The notes under the pieces were generated by a model. That model did not search any database, was not told where the DNA came from, and saw nothing but the letters and a program-made list of their open reading frames with translations. DNA of 64,000 nucleotides, from the NCBI GenBank assembly GCA_030765045.1, contig CM060962.1, positions 147,422,525-147,486,524 on the forward strand, given 5' to 3'. A program made the translations under genes and the position numbers. The DNA is from Tenodera sinensis. Lineage: Eukaryota; Arthropoda; Insecta; Mantodea; Mantidae. Positions 30,284 through 41,544 of this stretch are shown here, in pieces; positions within the stretch are counted from its first letter, which is position 1; each line of letters opens with the position of its first letter.

Positions 30284-31191
30284 TATACTGATGGATCCTC
30301 CAAGGAAAACCTTACTGGAGCTGGAGTTACGTGTTCACATTTTTCCTTTTATCATTCTGTTGGCAGAGACACAACAAATTATGATGGAGAAATAGAGGCT
30401 ATACACATTGCTCTCCGACAATTATTAAATCTTCCCTTAAATAAATTTAACAAGGCAGTAATTCTTTCTGATTCTAAAGCTGCAATTCAGGGAATATGTT
30501 CAAATACTACAAAGAAGTCAACAAAAATTAGAGAATGCTACAAAATGTTAACACAACTCCAAAAAGTTAATAAGACTGTTCATCTCCAATGGATTCCAGC
30601 ACACTGTGGAGTCATGGGGAACAAAGCTGCAGACTCACTTGCAAAGAAAGGCACAACAATAAAACAAAGGTCTAAATTCAATTTCTCATATTCCTCAATA
30701 AAACGCTTGATCATTAAAAAATTGTCTCATTCATACCTACAAGAAATAGAAACAAATGCCAAAGATAAAAAATGGATTACACTACTTTCCAACCCAGATA
30801 TAATCCCCCAGAGACCAAGGAAAACAGCGGTTACAGCCTTCCGACTATTGACAAATCACGACTGCTTAGCAAGTCATCTCTACAGAATAGGTATCTCAGC
30901 CTCACCAATATGTGTCCTGTGTAACGTTCCAGCAGAAATGAACGAAGACCACTTGAAGACCTGTGAAGCATTAAGATCAGAAGAAACTACAGTTCAAAAG
31001 TATGTTGTTGTTTTCTAGTGCCTTGCATCTGGCAATGAAGCCATTAGCATTCGTGCTTTCCAATACTTTTGAACTGTAGTTTCTTCTGATCTTAATGCTT
31101 CACAGGTCTTCAAGCAGTTCAAAAGTATTGGAAAGCACAAATGCTAATGGCTTCATTGCCAGATGCAAGGCACTAGAAAACAACAACAACA
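30284..31191 (+). pseudogene. LINE-A RNase H domain, C-terminal knuckle and 3' tail
   Basis: It starts YTDGSSKENLTGAGV (first RNase H Asp). DGEIEAIHIALRQLL and VILSDSKAAIQGI supply the Glu and second Asp, and VHLQWIPAHCGVMGNKAADS the His/Asp end. All four RNase H landmarks are visible. An open 157-residue part follows (30545-31018), with TAVTAFRLLTNHDCLASHLY, ICVLCNVPAEMNEDHLKTCE (a CCHC-like knuckle) and a C-terminal alpha-helix. The reading is cut at 31002 by a self-family insertion and resumes at 31115 to the tail AACAACAACAACA (31179-31191). Confidence 0.85.
31003..31114 (-). mobile_element. 112-bp LINE copy inserted antisense into the same LINE family
   Basis: It starts at the left with TGTTGTTGTT, the complement of the CAA tail, and ends in CTTGAAG. 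It is the reverse complement of the last ~112 bp of LINE-A itself. CAGTTCAAAAGTA occurs at 30990-31002 and 31115-31127, a perfect 13-bp target duplication. This is a textbook 5'-truncated target-primed insertion. Confidence 0.9.
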
Positions 31192-32347
31192 TATTTTATA
31201 CTAAACTTACGTGGACCAAACAAATAGAATATATACAAACAGCAGAAAGGCACCTTTCACTGTTAAATCGTCTAACAGGAATGAAGTGGGGATGTTCTAG
31301 AGCAATTCTTAACACTACATACAAGTATATATAAATCCATTATTTACTTACTGCAGCAAAGTTCTTGTAACAGCAAATATAAAGAAGAAAAATTCAAATC
31401 TTTCAAAACCAAAGTCTGAGACTAATTACATCTCCCATTCAATACATGGAACAAGAGAAATTTTACTCATACACTAAGGACTCAGGAGAGCTTTCTTTCC
31501 AAAATTCAAGACATCAAGAAAGTCAAAGGAAAACTTCATATATAAAGTCAATCCGTCACAAGCATTACACATCACATATTATTCACACATGACAGAAGAA
31601 GTTAAGAAAAGTGATACTCCAACTAATGTTGTAAAATTATTGGCATTAGGGACAATCCATACTAGATTGTATTGAATAGCTCCATATTTATACTGATGGA
31701 TCACTGATATCAATCCAAGATGGAGCAGGTGCCGGAGTCACGCACCATCTCTTTTCCTATTACAAATCTTTAGGTTATGGAACTACAAACTTTGATGGAG
31801 AAATTGGAGCAATTCGAATAGCCCTCCAAAATCTTTAAAGACTTACCCACCTAACAGCACTTCGAAAATACCTAGTCTTCCAATCTATACCAGCTCACTG
31901 TGGACTGAGTGGTAATGACAAAGCTGATTTTCTGGCAGAAGAAGGGTACCAGAAGTGCACAGAAATGTATAGTTAATCTACCATTTTATGCAGCTAAAAG
32001 ATTAGTCAACTCTGAATTCAAAAAAATTATTGCAAAATATTACTACGAAAAATCAAGAAACACAAGATGAAAACTACAAACATTCAAACAGTATTTCTTG
32101 AGTGTCCTTGAAAAACAGCAGTTGCAACCTTCAGGTTGATTACGGGACATGATTATCTGGCAAAACATTTGAACAGAATTGGGATATATTCTTCACCACT
32201 CTGTCCTCTGTGATTTGCAAGAGGAAATGGACCAAGACCACCTTCAAATATGCCTGGTCCTTTCTAGCACCCCATCCATCAGTGAGAAATATTGGAGAGC
32301 AAGATGACTAATGACTTCACTGTCAGAAATCCAGCATTAGCCAACAA
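31192..32347 (+). pseudogene. 5'-truncated LINE (LINE-B) with RNase H and 3' tail
   Basis: It abuts the LINE-A tail. It begins in the RT thumb (TKLTWTKQIEYIQTAERHLS and LLNRLTGMKWG, 31197-31275). RNase H landmarks LMDH-region YTDGS (31690-31705 in frame), DGEIGAIRIAL (31795-31830), a shortened PAHCGLSGNDKADFLAEEG (31885-31950) and the knuckle CPL..(31999..32270) follow. The 3' end is CTGTCAGAAATCCAGCATTAGC plus a short CAA tail (32322-32347), the same subfamily as the tails at 1343 and 7593, different from LINE-A. Frames are broken throughout. Confidence 0.75.
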
Positions 32348-32349
32348 CA

Positions 32350-33284
32350 TATTTCTTGCTTGGTAATATCCTTGGTGTATCTAATTACCAAAACTGGTAC
32401 ATCAAGAAAGTAGAAGAGGAGCGACATTATACTCTGGAATATGGTTGACATATCTACATTGGTTCATTTATTAAAACTAATGACCACGAAGCAACTAACA
32501 AAATAGTTACATTACATAACTTGAGTAGCACCAAAAGAGCTTTTTAAAACCAAATGAAACACAGAGTACTTGTCACCAGTAGAATAAAGTCATAATAAAT
32601 GATTCAATAGTTTTCATTCTATAGTGTGCATCACCACCACAATACTATGACATTTGTCAAAATAAAGGATGCAGAAAAAGAAATTAAAGCAAAAATATAT
32701 GTGCACATTAGAGTAGTCTTTATTTTAAACTTTCGAAACTTACATTTGGCACCCAGCACTCCTTATTATCCTGTGGAAAGGAACAGGAAGGTGTACTGCA
32801 GTTACCTTGAAAGTCATTGTAATTTATGTTCATGCACCCCAGCCACCACTCTTTTAACCATATTTGTATTTCTTTCTTTAAAACCGTTCAGCATACATCA
32901 GTTTCAGAGGGATGTGTTTATTATTGAAGATAAGAATGTATGAGCAAATGTTTCAGGAGAATTTCTCAGTTACTTAAAAGTGTAGAGAAGTAGTGGAACA
33001 TTTTTAAATATACTTCTGTCAATGGGAGCGATTAACTCTTGAAACCGCTAAAGTCATAAAAAATGTGATATCGGTGTTGCAACTTCCGACTCAATCTTTC
33101 CACAAATTCTGATTTTTCTGTTCTGAATTTTTCCATGTTATGTCTAAATGACATTTAAAAGTGGGCATTGTAAAAGAATTTATCTAATAGGTTCACATTC
33201 CAACTAGATTATGGGCAGTTATGCTCTTTGTAATAAACAAGTTCTCATTATTTTGTAGTAGTTAGTTTAGTTTAGTTAGTAGTA
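32350..33284. other. No recognised feature
   Basis: The 105-residue ORF at 32626-32943 shows no domain. No terminal repeats seen. Confidence 0.45.
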
Positions 33285-33350
33285 CTAAGAAGAAGAAGAA
33301 GAAGAAGAAGAAGAGGAAGAGGAAGAAGCAGCAGCAGCAGCAGCAGCCAG
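33284..33350 (+). repeat. (AAG)n(CAG)n microsatellite
   Basis: AAG repeats pass through AGG-interrupted units into about six CAG units. Confidence 0.9.
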
Positions 33351-33359
33351 AAAGCTGAA

Positions 33360-33560
33360 GGGTTGTAAGAAAGATTACAGTTAGCGCACAAAGCTATAAT
33401 AAAACAAAAAGGAAACTTAAGCATAAGTAAGACACTGTAAAACAAGTCCTGAAGAATAAGAATGATTTTAAATAGTAAAAATACACAAAATTATTGTGTA
33501 AAGAATAGCAGATATGAAGTACACACAAATCGTGCAGACAGAAACGACACATAAATACAA
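33360..33560 (+). repeat. Probable gypsy-2 5' LTR remnant
   Basis: AGCGCACAAAGCTATAATAA, CTGTAAAACAA and AAGAATGATTTTAAATA recur in the same order and strand at 47165-47265 (AGCGCACTAAGCTATAATAA, CTGTAAAACAA, AAGAATGGTTTTAAATA). The two copies bracket gag-to-integrase relics, as LTRs would. Exact ends are not identified. Confidence 0.55.
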
Positions 33561-33589
33561 AGTAACAACTAATTACTTAAACATTAGGA

Positions 33590-35205
33590 GTTAAATTCTA
33601 GGATTCATTTGCTTCACTTGCTCTGTAATTTAACAGGACATATTTTGGAAGTTATCATTTCTATCATCAGCTTAGGTCAACTGGTAGCATTGGCATCTTC
33701 TTCCTTCTGATCCCTGATAGATGGTATAATGAATTTGGTATAGATGTCTGGAGGGAGACTTTTAAAGTTCGTAATGCAACACTTGTTTTTGGATGAAAAT
33801 CTTCTCCCATACAGCGAGTTCTAGCGGGTGATTTACTTCTTTTAGTAGTTCAGAGTTTGTATCTGTTTCATAGTTGGTTTCCCAAAAGCGTGCTGTTATG
33901 GCTGATTTATCTGTCTATATTTTATGTTCCAGATGTGCTTTTTGGCACAGATGTTTACATTATGCTTGATTTTACTGATGTATACTGTATTGCATTCTTG
34001 GCAATTAATCTTGTAAATCCCAGGTTTTGAAGTTTCTGGTGCCCAGTGCCCTAAGTAGATCTTTCAAGTTGAATTTATTTTGAAAAAATCTTTTGGAGCT
34101 GATATATAAAAGTGAGTGGAATGTAAATTCATTTTATTCTTGTCTTCCAAGCATGTTAGGGTTGTGGTATTGCTGATTTCTTGTTTCCTTTTCAGTTTTT
34201 GTGCCTTGCTGTTTATCATTTTTGCATTAAACTCATTAACAAGTGCTATTTTGGTGATTTGCTGGTATTCTTTGTCATATTCATCTTTGCTTAGAGGACA
34301 GTTAATTAGCCTGTGTGCTAGACTGTTGAAAATTGCTTGTTGGTATGGCTTTGGATTAAAACTATTGCATTTAATGTAATAGTCTGTGTGAGTGGGCTTT
34401 CTATATATCCCAAAGGAAAGTCTGTCTTCATTTCTTGTTATTTTAATATCTGGAAAGCTAGGTGTCCATCTTACTCTGTCTCTGCAGTGAAGTTTATAGA
34501 TTGATATTGTAAATTTAGCCATTTTAAGGCATCCTGAACAAGGTTGTGGGGCACTATTATGAAAACAAAATACATATGGAAACCATATTTCAAAGTTGTT
34601 GGGAAAGGCTCTGGTTATCTATATTTCAAATGAGCTCATGAACATTTCTGCAAGGAAGGGAATGAGAGGATTGCCCTTTGCTAAGCCAGACCTTTGTTGG
34701 TAAAATTTGTCCATAAAACTGAAAAAATGTTAGCTGATGCAAAGTTCTGTGAGTTTGGTATACTCTTCTATTGCCTTTGGGGGTAAGTTGTTAAATTGAA
34801 ACCATTTTTTGAGTAGTTGGGAGAATTTGTTGTTTGTGATGCTGGGAAATAAGGAGGTGATATCAAAGTTTACTAAACTGTCAGTTGGGCTTAATATGAT
34901 GTGCTTCACATGGTCTGTTAGTTTGTGTAAATTACTGATGCTCAGGCTGTCAGATTTACAGAATGAATTGAACTGATGATTGAGCCATTTTGATAATTTA
35001 TAGGTGGAAGCACCAAAGTTTTTTACCATTGGTCTCAAACTATTATCATTCTTATGCATTTTAGGAAGGCCATATGTTTTTGGAAAGTTGGGATTGTCTA
35101 CTTAGATCCTAGGTTTTTCTATGTTTGTAAGTCTTTCAGAGTGGAGTTGCAAATTGGTGCATAACGTGTAAGGCAATCAATTAGGTTTTGGAGAAAATAA
35201 ATCAG
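33590..35205 (-). pseudogene. Penelope-like element, RT and degraded endonuclease (PLE-4)
   Basis: Minus strand in order: TYGLPKMHKND (35090-35050), SLRPMVKNFGASTYKLSKWL, LVNFDITSLFPSI (about 34880-34840, the RT A motif), a degraded GNPLSP/LAEMF region (34690-34640), TPSFPDIKITRNEDRLSFGI and YRKPTHTDYYIKCNSF (34465-34380), then cysteine and GIY-YIG remnants (WDLQD.LPRMQYSIH). The YRKPTHTDYY block is diagnostic for PLE. The catalytic YADD block is unreadable. It differs clearly from PLE-1/2/3, so it is a second PLE lineage. It sits inside gypsy-2 between LTR and gag. Confidence 0.75.
33630..33680 (-). ncRNA. Degraded hammerhead-like motif of PLE-4
   Basis: On the minus strand, CTGATGA (33670-33664) plus one base is followed by a short AGAA..TTCC stem, then AAAATATGTC, where a hammerhead would have GAAA..GUC. 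It lies just past the endonuclease relic, the place of the ribozyme in PLEs. Core G missing; probably inactive. Confidence 0.4.
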
Positions 35206-35223
35206 TGAAAGAAAGCAAATATC

Positions 35224-35591
35224 CTCTTCTTCATCTGATTATCCTCCCTATGGAGGACATACACCCCCTAGGACTTACAAGTCTGTGCCTAAGGTCAGAT
35301 ATCTGTTGGAGAGCAGATGAACCTATGGACCGAACAAAGTGAAGACCTGGAAGCCGGTGGTCAGCCCAGCACCTGGTGTGAGAGTGACGAAGAGGATGAT
35401 ATAAAATACAGGCATAATGGATGAATGGAAAGGTGATGATAGAGCAGTTGGTGGTATGAGCGGTGGGGGAAACGAGAACCCGGAGAAAACCCACACAGAT
35501 GCTGCTTTGTCCACCACGAATTCCACATGCGGGTCCCTGGGATTGAAGTCTTGGTTATAGGCGAACAGTCTAACCGTTCAGCCATGGTGCC
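35224..35591 (-). mobile_element. tRNA-derived SINE (family B, copy 1) with 15-bp target duplication
   Basis: AAGAAAGCAAATATC occurs at 35209-35223 and 35592-35606. The minus strand begins GGCACCATGGCTGAACGGTT (A-box region), followed by a B-box-like segment near GACTTCAATCCCAGG. The body (GGACCCGCATGTGGAATTCG, TGAGAGTGACGAAGAGGATG complement) matches the plus-strand copy at 49011-49374. Long at 368 bp for a SINE. Confidence 0.85.
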
Positions 35592-35639
35592 AAGAAAGCA
35601 AATATCACAACAACAAAAAATCCTATCTTGAAGAAATTC

Positions 35640-37800
35640 AAGAACGTCAGAAAACCTAGGATCAACATGATGTTGAGGGAAGACAAATGAATGCAAGGAC
35701 ATCAAGAACTTTACCAAAACTAGTTGAACCATAAACAATTTGTAGCAATCATAATGTAATGCTTTTCCATGTAGAGTATAAGTTGTATTATATGTATTTG
35801 AGAAGTGGCAGGAGTCTAGAAAGAAAATCTAAAGAGATGAATAGGGAAACTGAAACCAATACAAATGTAAATGAAGGTAGTCAGGCTAGTTCTGAACCTA
35901 GTAGTACAAACCAGGAGCATCTGAACATCATAAAGTTACTGAGCCAGATGAAACTGGAGGTCATAGATATACAAGAAGAGTAAAGTCAGGATATAGTAAC
36001 CTCAGGAAAGGAACAAAAGGTCATGGGCAAAGAACAAAAAAAGATGTTGGAAAAGCAGAATAGGATAGCAGAAAAGTTTAATCAGGGTATTGTAACCATT
36101 GCACAGGAACAAAAGCATATCACTGAAAAACAAAATCAAATAGCCAGTGATCACCAACAAATAGCTAGGTTAAAGCTTAAAGTGAAACAGAAATAGCCAA
36201 TGTAATTTTAACCAACCAATACCAGCTTGCTGCTGAGTTAAAACAGGAACAGAGTCAGTTGGCAGCTGAGTTAAATTTTAAAAGATCTCATCAAATTTTA
36301 AACTGAAACAATTACTGAATTAAAGTCAGTTTAATAAGGAAATTACTGAAGCAAAAAAAGTTGTACTATTATGAATTTAACTGTAGCTAAAGAAATGGAA
36401 CAGTTAAAACTCAAATTATGAAAACATAACCGAAAATGTTGTAAAAGAAATAACATTAATCAGTAAAAATGTAGATAGTATAAGGACAGAGCTGTGTGCA
36501 CAACAGGAGTTTGTTACCCAAATAGTTGATAACTGATCCAAAATTGAGGAATCATTTGGAGAGCAAATCCAAGAACTCAATGACAAAGTAACTAAGTCAA
36601 GCCAAAGGCAAAGAAAATGCAGGAAGTTGCGAACACATTTCAGGTTCAAAATGCATATAGAAATGTAATTCCAAATATGAATGATGAAAATAATGAATAC
36701 TGTAAGTAACACTCATGACCTATATAGCAACATGGGTCAATCCAAACATATGAAATGTACCATGATGATATGAACAATAACAACACACAAATACTAATTT
36801 CACCTAGGAACCCAGCATACCCAAAGCTTCTTATATCGAAAATACTATCACCAGTGTTTGATGACGAACATAGAGATTGCTGATAACTTTTCCTGAGGCA
36901 GGTAAAAGAGCATTTGAAACTTAAATGCATCCCTTAGAAGGTAAAGATGTATGTCATCCATAAAAGTCTAAGAAAAAGGGCAGCCAAATGGCTATGAATG
37001 ACATCCAGGGATTAAATGTACAACATTCAAAATTTACTCTTAAATCATATTGGAGACAGTCAGTTTAGAATTAAATTCTAAGTGAACTAGCAACTGGAAG
37101 GTATAATCCTGAAGGAAATGTGACAATGGCAGACTTGTTATGCACATTGCAAATAAAGCAAGATCCTCCAAAGAGTGACCAGGAAGTCATAACCACAATA
37201 ACTTGACACTTTCCCGAAAATATCACAAACAATCTGATAGTGGCAAAACCAATTGATTTTTCTGACGTGATAAGAGTTGCTGACTGCTTTTGAGAGGAAG
37301 GAAAGGCAAGGAAAGAGTTATCAAACAGGTCAACTTAGATGCGATAATAATAGAACAAATAGTGTGGAAAATAACCCCAATCAGGTACCACTTAACCAAG
37401 GTTACCAAAAAAACAACACACCATTCTCGAACCAAAATTCCAGGAGAGGAAGAGAGGCACGAGAGCCTCACCAAAACTATCTTTCCACAAATGAGGTTAG
37501 AATATGATGAAGGTATACGATGCCATGTTTGGATGGAATGAGGAACCAAATATTTCCACCATTTCAAAAGAATGGATGTGGGGGACATGCTCAGGTAAAC
37601 TATGTGAACAATAACCCCTATGCAAACCAGTGATATCAGGGTATTAGACCCAAAGGTTGATTCTGAGGATCAAGGAGAAATCACAATGTTCCAAGACTGG
37701 AAATCCCTAACAACTCTCAGTGAATGGGAAGAAAACCTCACACCCACTTAAAATAACACAGTAGAGGTGATGAGCAGTGACACTCGCAAGAACTGGAATA
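35640..37800 (+). pseudogene. Gypsy-2 gag
   Basis: The plus strand gives a long Lys/Glu/Gln coiled-coil region (35760-36700; EMNRETETNTNVNEGSQASS, EVIDIQEE, many QE/KQ repeats). A capsid-like part follows at 36880-37270 (FLRQVKEHLKLKCIP, AAKWL, TMADLLCTLQIKQDPPKSDQ, ENITNNLIVAKPIDFSDVIR). The capsid phrasing fits Ty3/gypsy Gag. No clean zinc knuckle is seen. Numerous stops. The gene is separated from protease by mariner-3. Confidence 0.6.
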
Positions 37801-37802
37801 TA

Positions 37803-38678
37803 TGAGAGTCATTCAATCAATACAGGACTTTGTTTTTAAAAAAAAAAGAACAACAAAGTTCAAAGTTTGAAAAGTGAATTTATTTTTCCTCATAATCTCC
37901 AGCTACAGTTATACACTTATCCCAGCATTTGACTAATGCCTGGAATGCTTTGGCATCGAAAGGTTTAGTGTTACAACGGAACCATTGTAGGACATCATGC
38001 TTCACTTCATCATCAGTGTTGAAATGTTGTTCTCCAAGGAATTCCTTCAGGGCCCCAAACAGGTGGAAGTCACATGGCACTAAGTCAAGACTATAAGGGG
38101 GGGGGGTTAAGATCTCCCAGCCAAGTTCTGTGATTGTTTGGACTGTGCATTGAGCAGTATGCGGTCTTGCACTGTCTTGCAAAAAGAGAACACCCTTCTT
38201 TTGCACATCATGCAGAACATGGCAATAATACTCGCTGTTGATAGTGAAACCATGGGGTAAAAAATCAATGTGAATGATTTCCTGTTTATCATAAAATAAA
38301 TACCATGGGCTGTGATCCACCATGACCGGGACCGTCAGTAATAGAGATACAGCTATCTTTAAAGTGCTTACACCATTCAAATATCTTACTGTGAGTGAGT
38401 GTCTGACCACTGTACTGAGCCTGAAGTCTTCTGTAAATTTCAGCAGCTTTTATGCCCTTCTTCATTAAAAACTTCATCACAACACGCTGTTCCATGTACA
38501 TGTTAACTTGTTGTCTGCCATCGTGAATAATGGTCTATCCAGAAGTGCAGGAAATGAGTGCCGTCTACCAGTAACAGAACACAGGTACCAGTTTCTACTG
38601 CATACAAAACCTCCAGCCTAGACATCCATTTAAACTTGAGAAAAAAAAAAGTCTGAATTGAGTTGAACGACCCTTGTG
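37803..38678 (-). mobile_element. Mariner element with internal deletion (mariner-3)
   Basis: TA at 37801-37802 and 38679-38680. The left end GAGAGTCATTCAATCAATAC and the reversed right end CAAGGGTCGTTCAACTCAAT are imperfect inverted repeats. The 876-bp length is short by about 400 bp. It splits gypsy-2 between gag and protease. Confidence 0.85.
37880..38501 (-). pseudogene. Mariner transposase lacking the first catalytic block (mariner-3)
   Basis: The N-terminal HTH (QRVVMKFLMKKGIKAAEIYR, LTHSKIFEWCKHFKD, 38480-38360) is followed directly, after a frame change near 38330, by FYDKQEIIHIDFLPHG, VLFLQDSARPHTA (second Asp) and VPCDFHLFGALKEFLG (third Asp, 34 residues on). The segment with the first Asp (TGDE in relatives) and the second half of the HTH region is missing. 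The C-terminal 176-residue frame is still open. It could only be moved by a transposase supplied in trans. Confidence 0.85.
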
Positions 38679-38679
38679 T

Positions 38680-39290
38680 AACATTTCACAAACAACTGGA
38701 ATACATAACATTCCACAAAGAATACATAATCATACATTAAAACGAAGTTATGCTGAGCCCCCTGCCCGTTACCTCAAAACAAACTGTTCATACAGAGTCC
38801 CATTAAAGAGTGTCATAAAATACAGATGGATAGTATCCAGAAAAGCAAACTTAATCCAAAAATGCAGCTAGAGTTAACAAATCTGCTGCAAATAATGCTT
38901 AATATAAACAATACATCATGTAATGTAATGATAGATACCAGTGTACCAACATCCATATGTAGCAAGAAACACCTTACAAATCTAATCAAAACAGACACTT
39001 ATCTACCCACTTGTAACATGTTCTTACTACAGCTGTTGAAAGACACATACCAAAAAGAATACAAGGTGATGTCAAGGATAAAAGTAGAAGGGAATATGAA
39101 TTTATTTTGCTAGTAGTGCCTAGATTACACACAGATGCAATTTTAGGATAAGATTTACCATACCATTAGAGAGACAAGCTACACTTCGATGAGCAAAGCA
39201 TCATAGTGAGCAATGTAGATAAGGACGTAATAGTTCCCTTACTATAGGAAGATATTGTTACAAGCAAATCAAGCTGGTTAGTTGATTGCA
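38680..39290 (+). pseudogene. Gypsy-2 aspartic protease
   Basis: It reads INNTSCNVMIDTSVPTSICS (38905-38965), where the retropepsin active site DTGA has become DTSV. LVVPRLHTDAIL (39110-39150) is the '..VP.L..DVILG' flap end, then HFDEQSIIVS. A 95-residue frame is open across the active site. It would have cut Gag-Pol. The altered site and stops make it dead. Confidence 0.65.
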
Positions 39291-39298
39291 AGCATATG

Positions 39299-39482
<184 letters not shown>

Positions 39483-39689
39483 AGAAATTGTCAAATGTTG
39501 ATGTCCTATGTCAAAATAAATCCTGTGACAAAGTGCACTGTGTCATATATCAGTGAGAAGTATTATAATGCTCCTAAAACTACATCATGAGGAAAAGCAG
39601 ACAACAATGAAGCTAGAAAAAGGGAGAATCTTCAGGAAGCTGATAAAAGTCAAAGTAAATGAAAACAACAACTTAAATTTCCAACAGAA

Positions 39690-40690
39690 ACAAATCTAGA
39701 AGAGTTACTAGATAGAAATATGAATGTATTTAATACAAAATCAGATACTATATGAACTTAACTTTGAGGTAACTGATTTGAAACCATTTAGCCCTAAAGT
39801 TAGAGCAAATCCCAAACACAATCAGAGTAGAAACTGATAAAGTAATCAAGCAAATGCTGGAGAATAAGGTTATTGGGGTGTTGAAGACAGAATATGTGAA
39901 TCCCACTTGTTGGATACATAAACCAGAAACCCATAAACTATGAATGACGATTGATGTAAAGGCATTAAATGCACCCACAAATCCAGATAACTTTATATCA
40001 GGAGTAGGTCAAGTAATAGGAAGAAGCTAAATATTTTATTGGTATTGATTTGACTGCATCATTTTGACAGATTCCATTACACCCAGGTGTTAAAAAGTAT
40101 GTATCTTTTAATCATCAAGATAGGTTTCTAAGTATGCCTTTGGGTTATCCACAAGTAGGAGTTCTTTTTTTTATTTAACGTCCTCCAACGTAGTGTCATA
40201 TCGGATGGTGAGTGAATGAAATGGGTGAAATGATGCTCAAATGAGCCCGAGGTCCATAGAGCTTTAAGTTACCCAACATTCATCTTCTCAAGATAAGGGA
40301 AAACCTCAGTAAAAGCCTTATGCAGATATCTTACCCTAAGCGAGATTCGAACTTGCGACCTCTGGTACATGAGGCATCACGCTATAGAGGTGGGCACACA
40401 CAAGTAGGAGTGCTTTGCTATGAACGCTATGCAAAATATTTGTAAATAAAGTAGAGGGATTGGTGGCACAATGTGTAGATGATTTCCTAATTTATGACAA
40501 TTTTGAGAGTCATTTAGAGCACATTGAGTAGATTCTAAACATATAACATGATTGCAACAGGATAGCAAATCTAGAAACATGCAAAACTAAATTTTTGGAA
40601 TACATGATTTCACAGGAAGGGATAAGAGCTGATTCTGCATGCATAAAAGCAATGTATGTTATACCATCTCCTGCAAATCGGAAACAACTA
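39690..40690 (+). pseudogene. Gypsy-2 reverse transcriptase
   Basis: The pieces KPFSPKVRANPKHNQ (39780-39825), MLENKVIGVLKTEYVNPTCW (39855-39910), IHKPETHKL, TIDVKALNA (39950-39970), FIGIDLTASF (40035-40065, A motif), PLHPGVKKYVSFNHQDRFLS and MPLGYPQVGVL (40077-40160) follow Ty3/gypsy RT order. After the SINE at 40163-40398 the text resumes with an AQCVDDFLIYDN-like block (40465-40500; catalytic YxDD as CVDD) and RIANLETCKTKFLEYMIS. Many stops. It copied RNA to DNA in particles. Confidence 0.75.
40163..40398 (-). mobile_element. tRNA-derived SINE (family A, copy 2) with 13-bp target duplication
   Basis: CACAAGTAGGAGT flanks it at 40150-40162 and 40399-40411. It parallels the copy at 19781-20028 through the B box (plus AGATTCGAACT), the TCATATCGGAYGRTGARTRA body and the T-run. 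It has lost part of the A-box arm. It interrupts the gypsy-2 RT frame exactly. Confidence 0.85.
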
Positions 40691-40696
40691 GAATGA

Positions 40697-40848
40697 TTAA
40701 GAGGTAGAACTGGAACTTAAAAATTCAATGCCACAACTGGGATTTGAACCACAGACCTTCCGCTTGCCGGGCGGACGCTCTAACCACTGAGCTATTGTGA
40801 CAAACTGCCAGAATGGCATTAAATTCTCAAGCCAGTTCGTATTTCTCC
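40697..40848 (-). mobile_element. SINE family D, inverted unit
   Basis: This ~152-bp arm is the near-exact reverse complement of 40986-41137. It includes the tRNA-like head (minus: CAATAGCTCAGTGGTTAGAG and GGTTCAAATCCCAGTTGTGG). It faces the direct units across a ~137-bp spacer. Confidence 0.85.
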
Positions 40849-41534
40849 AACAGTAAGTTTGTTGGCATAAATAAATAATAATTACCATGTGAAGGTTATT
40901 TAATCCTGGGATATAAAGTACTTGCAATAGTAAGTCACCATTGGGGTAATTGTCTCTGATGTGAGACTGCCATTGTGGTTTACCAGGAGAAATACGAACT
41001 GGCTTGAGAATTTAATGCCATTCTGGCAGTTTGTCACAATAGCTCAGTGGTTAGAGCGTCCGCCCGGCAAGCGGAAGGTCTGTGGTTCAAATCCCAGTTG
41101 TGGCATTGAATTTTTAAGTTCCAGTTCTACCTCTTAAACTTTGCCCACACACGGCTTATGTGTTTAAAAACACCAACAGTAAGTTTGTTGGCATAAATAA
41201 ATAATAATTACCATGTGAAGGTTATTTAATCCTGGGATATAAAGTACTTGCAATAGTAAGTCACCATTGGGGTAATTGTCTCTGATGTGAGACTGCCATT
41301 GTGGTTTACCAGGAGAAATACGAACTGGCTTGAGAATTTAATGCCATTCTGGCAGTTTGTCACAATAGCTCAGTGGTTAGAGCGTCCGCCCGGCAAGCGG
41401 AAGGTCTGTGGTTCAAATCCCAGTTGTGGCATTGAATTTTTAAGTTCCAGTTCCACCTCTTAAACTTTGCCCACACACGGCTTGTGTGTTTAAAAACACC
41501 AACAGTAAGTTTGTTGGCATAAATAAATAATAAA
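40849..41534 (+). mobile_element. SINE family D, two direct units (326-bp period)
   Basis: ATGCCATTCTGGCAGTTTGT begins at 41015 and 41341. The intervening and following text repeats with period 326 and only a couple of substitutions, so the duplication is recent. Each unit holds a tRNA-Ala-like head with A box TAGCTCAGTGG and B box GGTTCAAATCC. Confidence 0.85.
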
Positions 41535-41544
41535 CTAGAATGAT

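Noticed and set aside
32626..32943. 105-residue ORF beginning with a His run
   Set aside because: No domain, no splice signals and no homology that I recognise; left unannotated.
41034..41105. Cloverleaf-like tRNA-Ala(GGC) gene
   Set aside because: Acceptor, D and anticodon stems pair, but base 33 is C instead of T and the T stem has mismatches. The sequence is repeated in SINE units in both orientations, so it is a SINE head, not a working tRNA gene.
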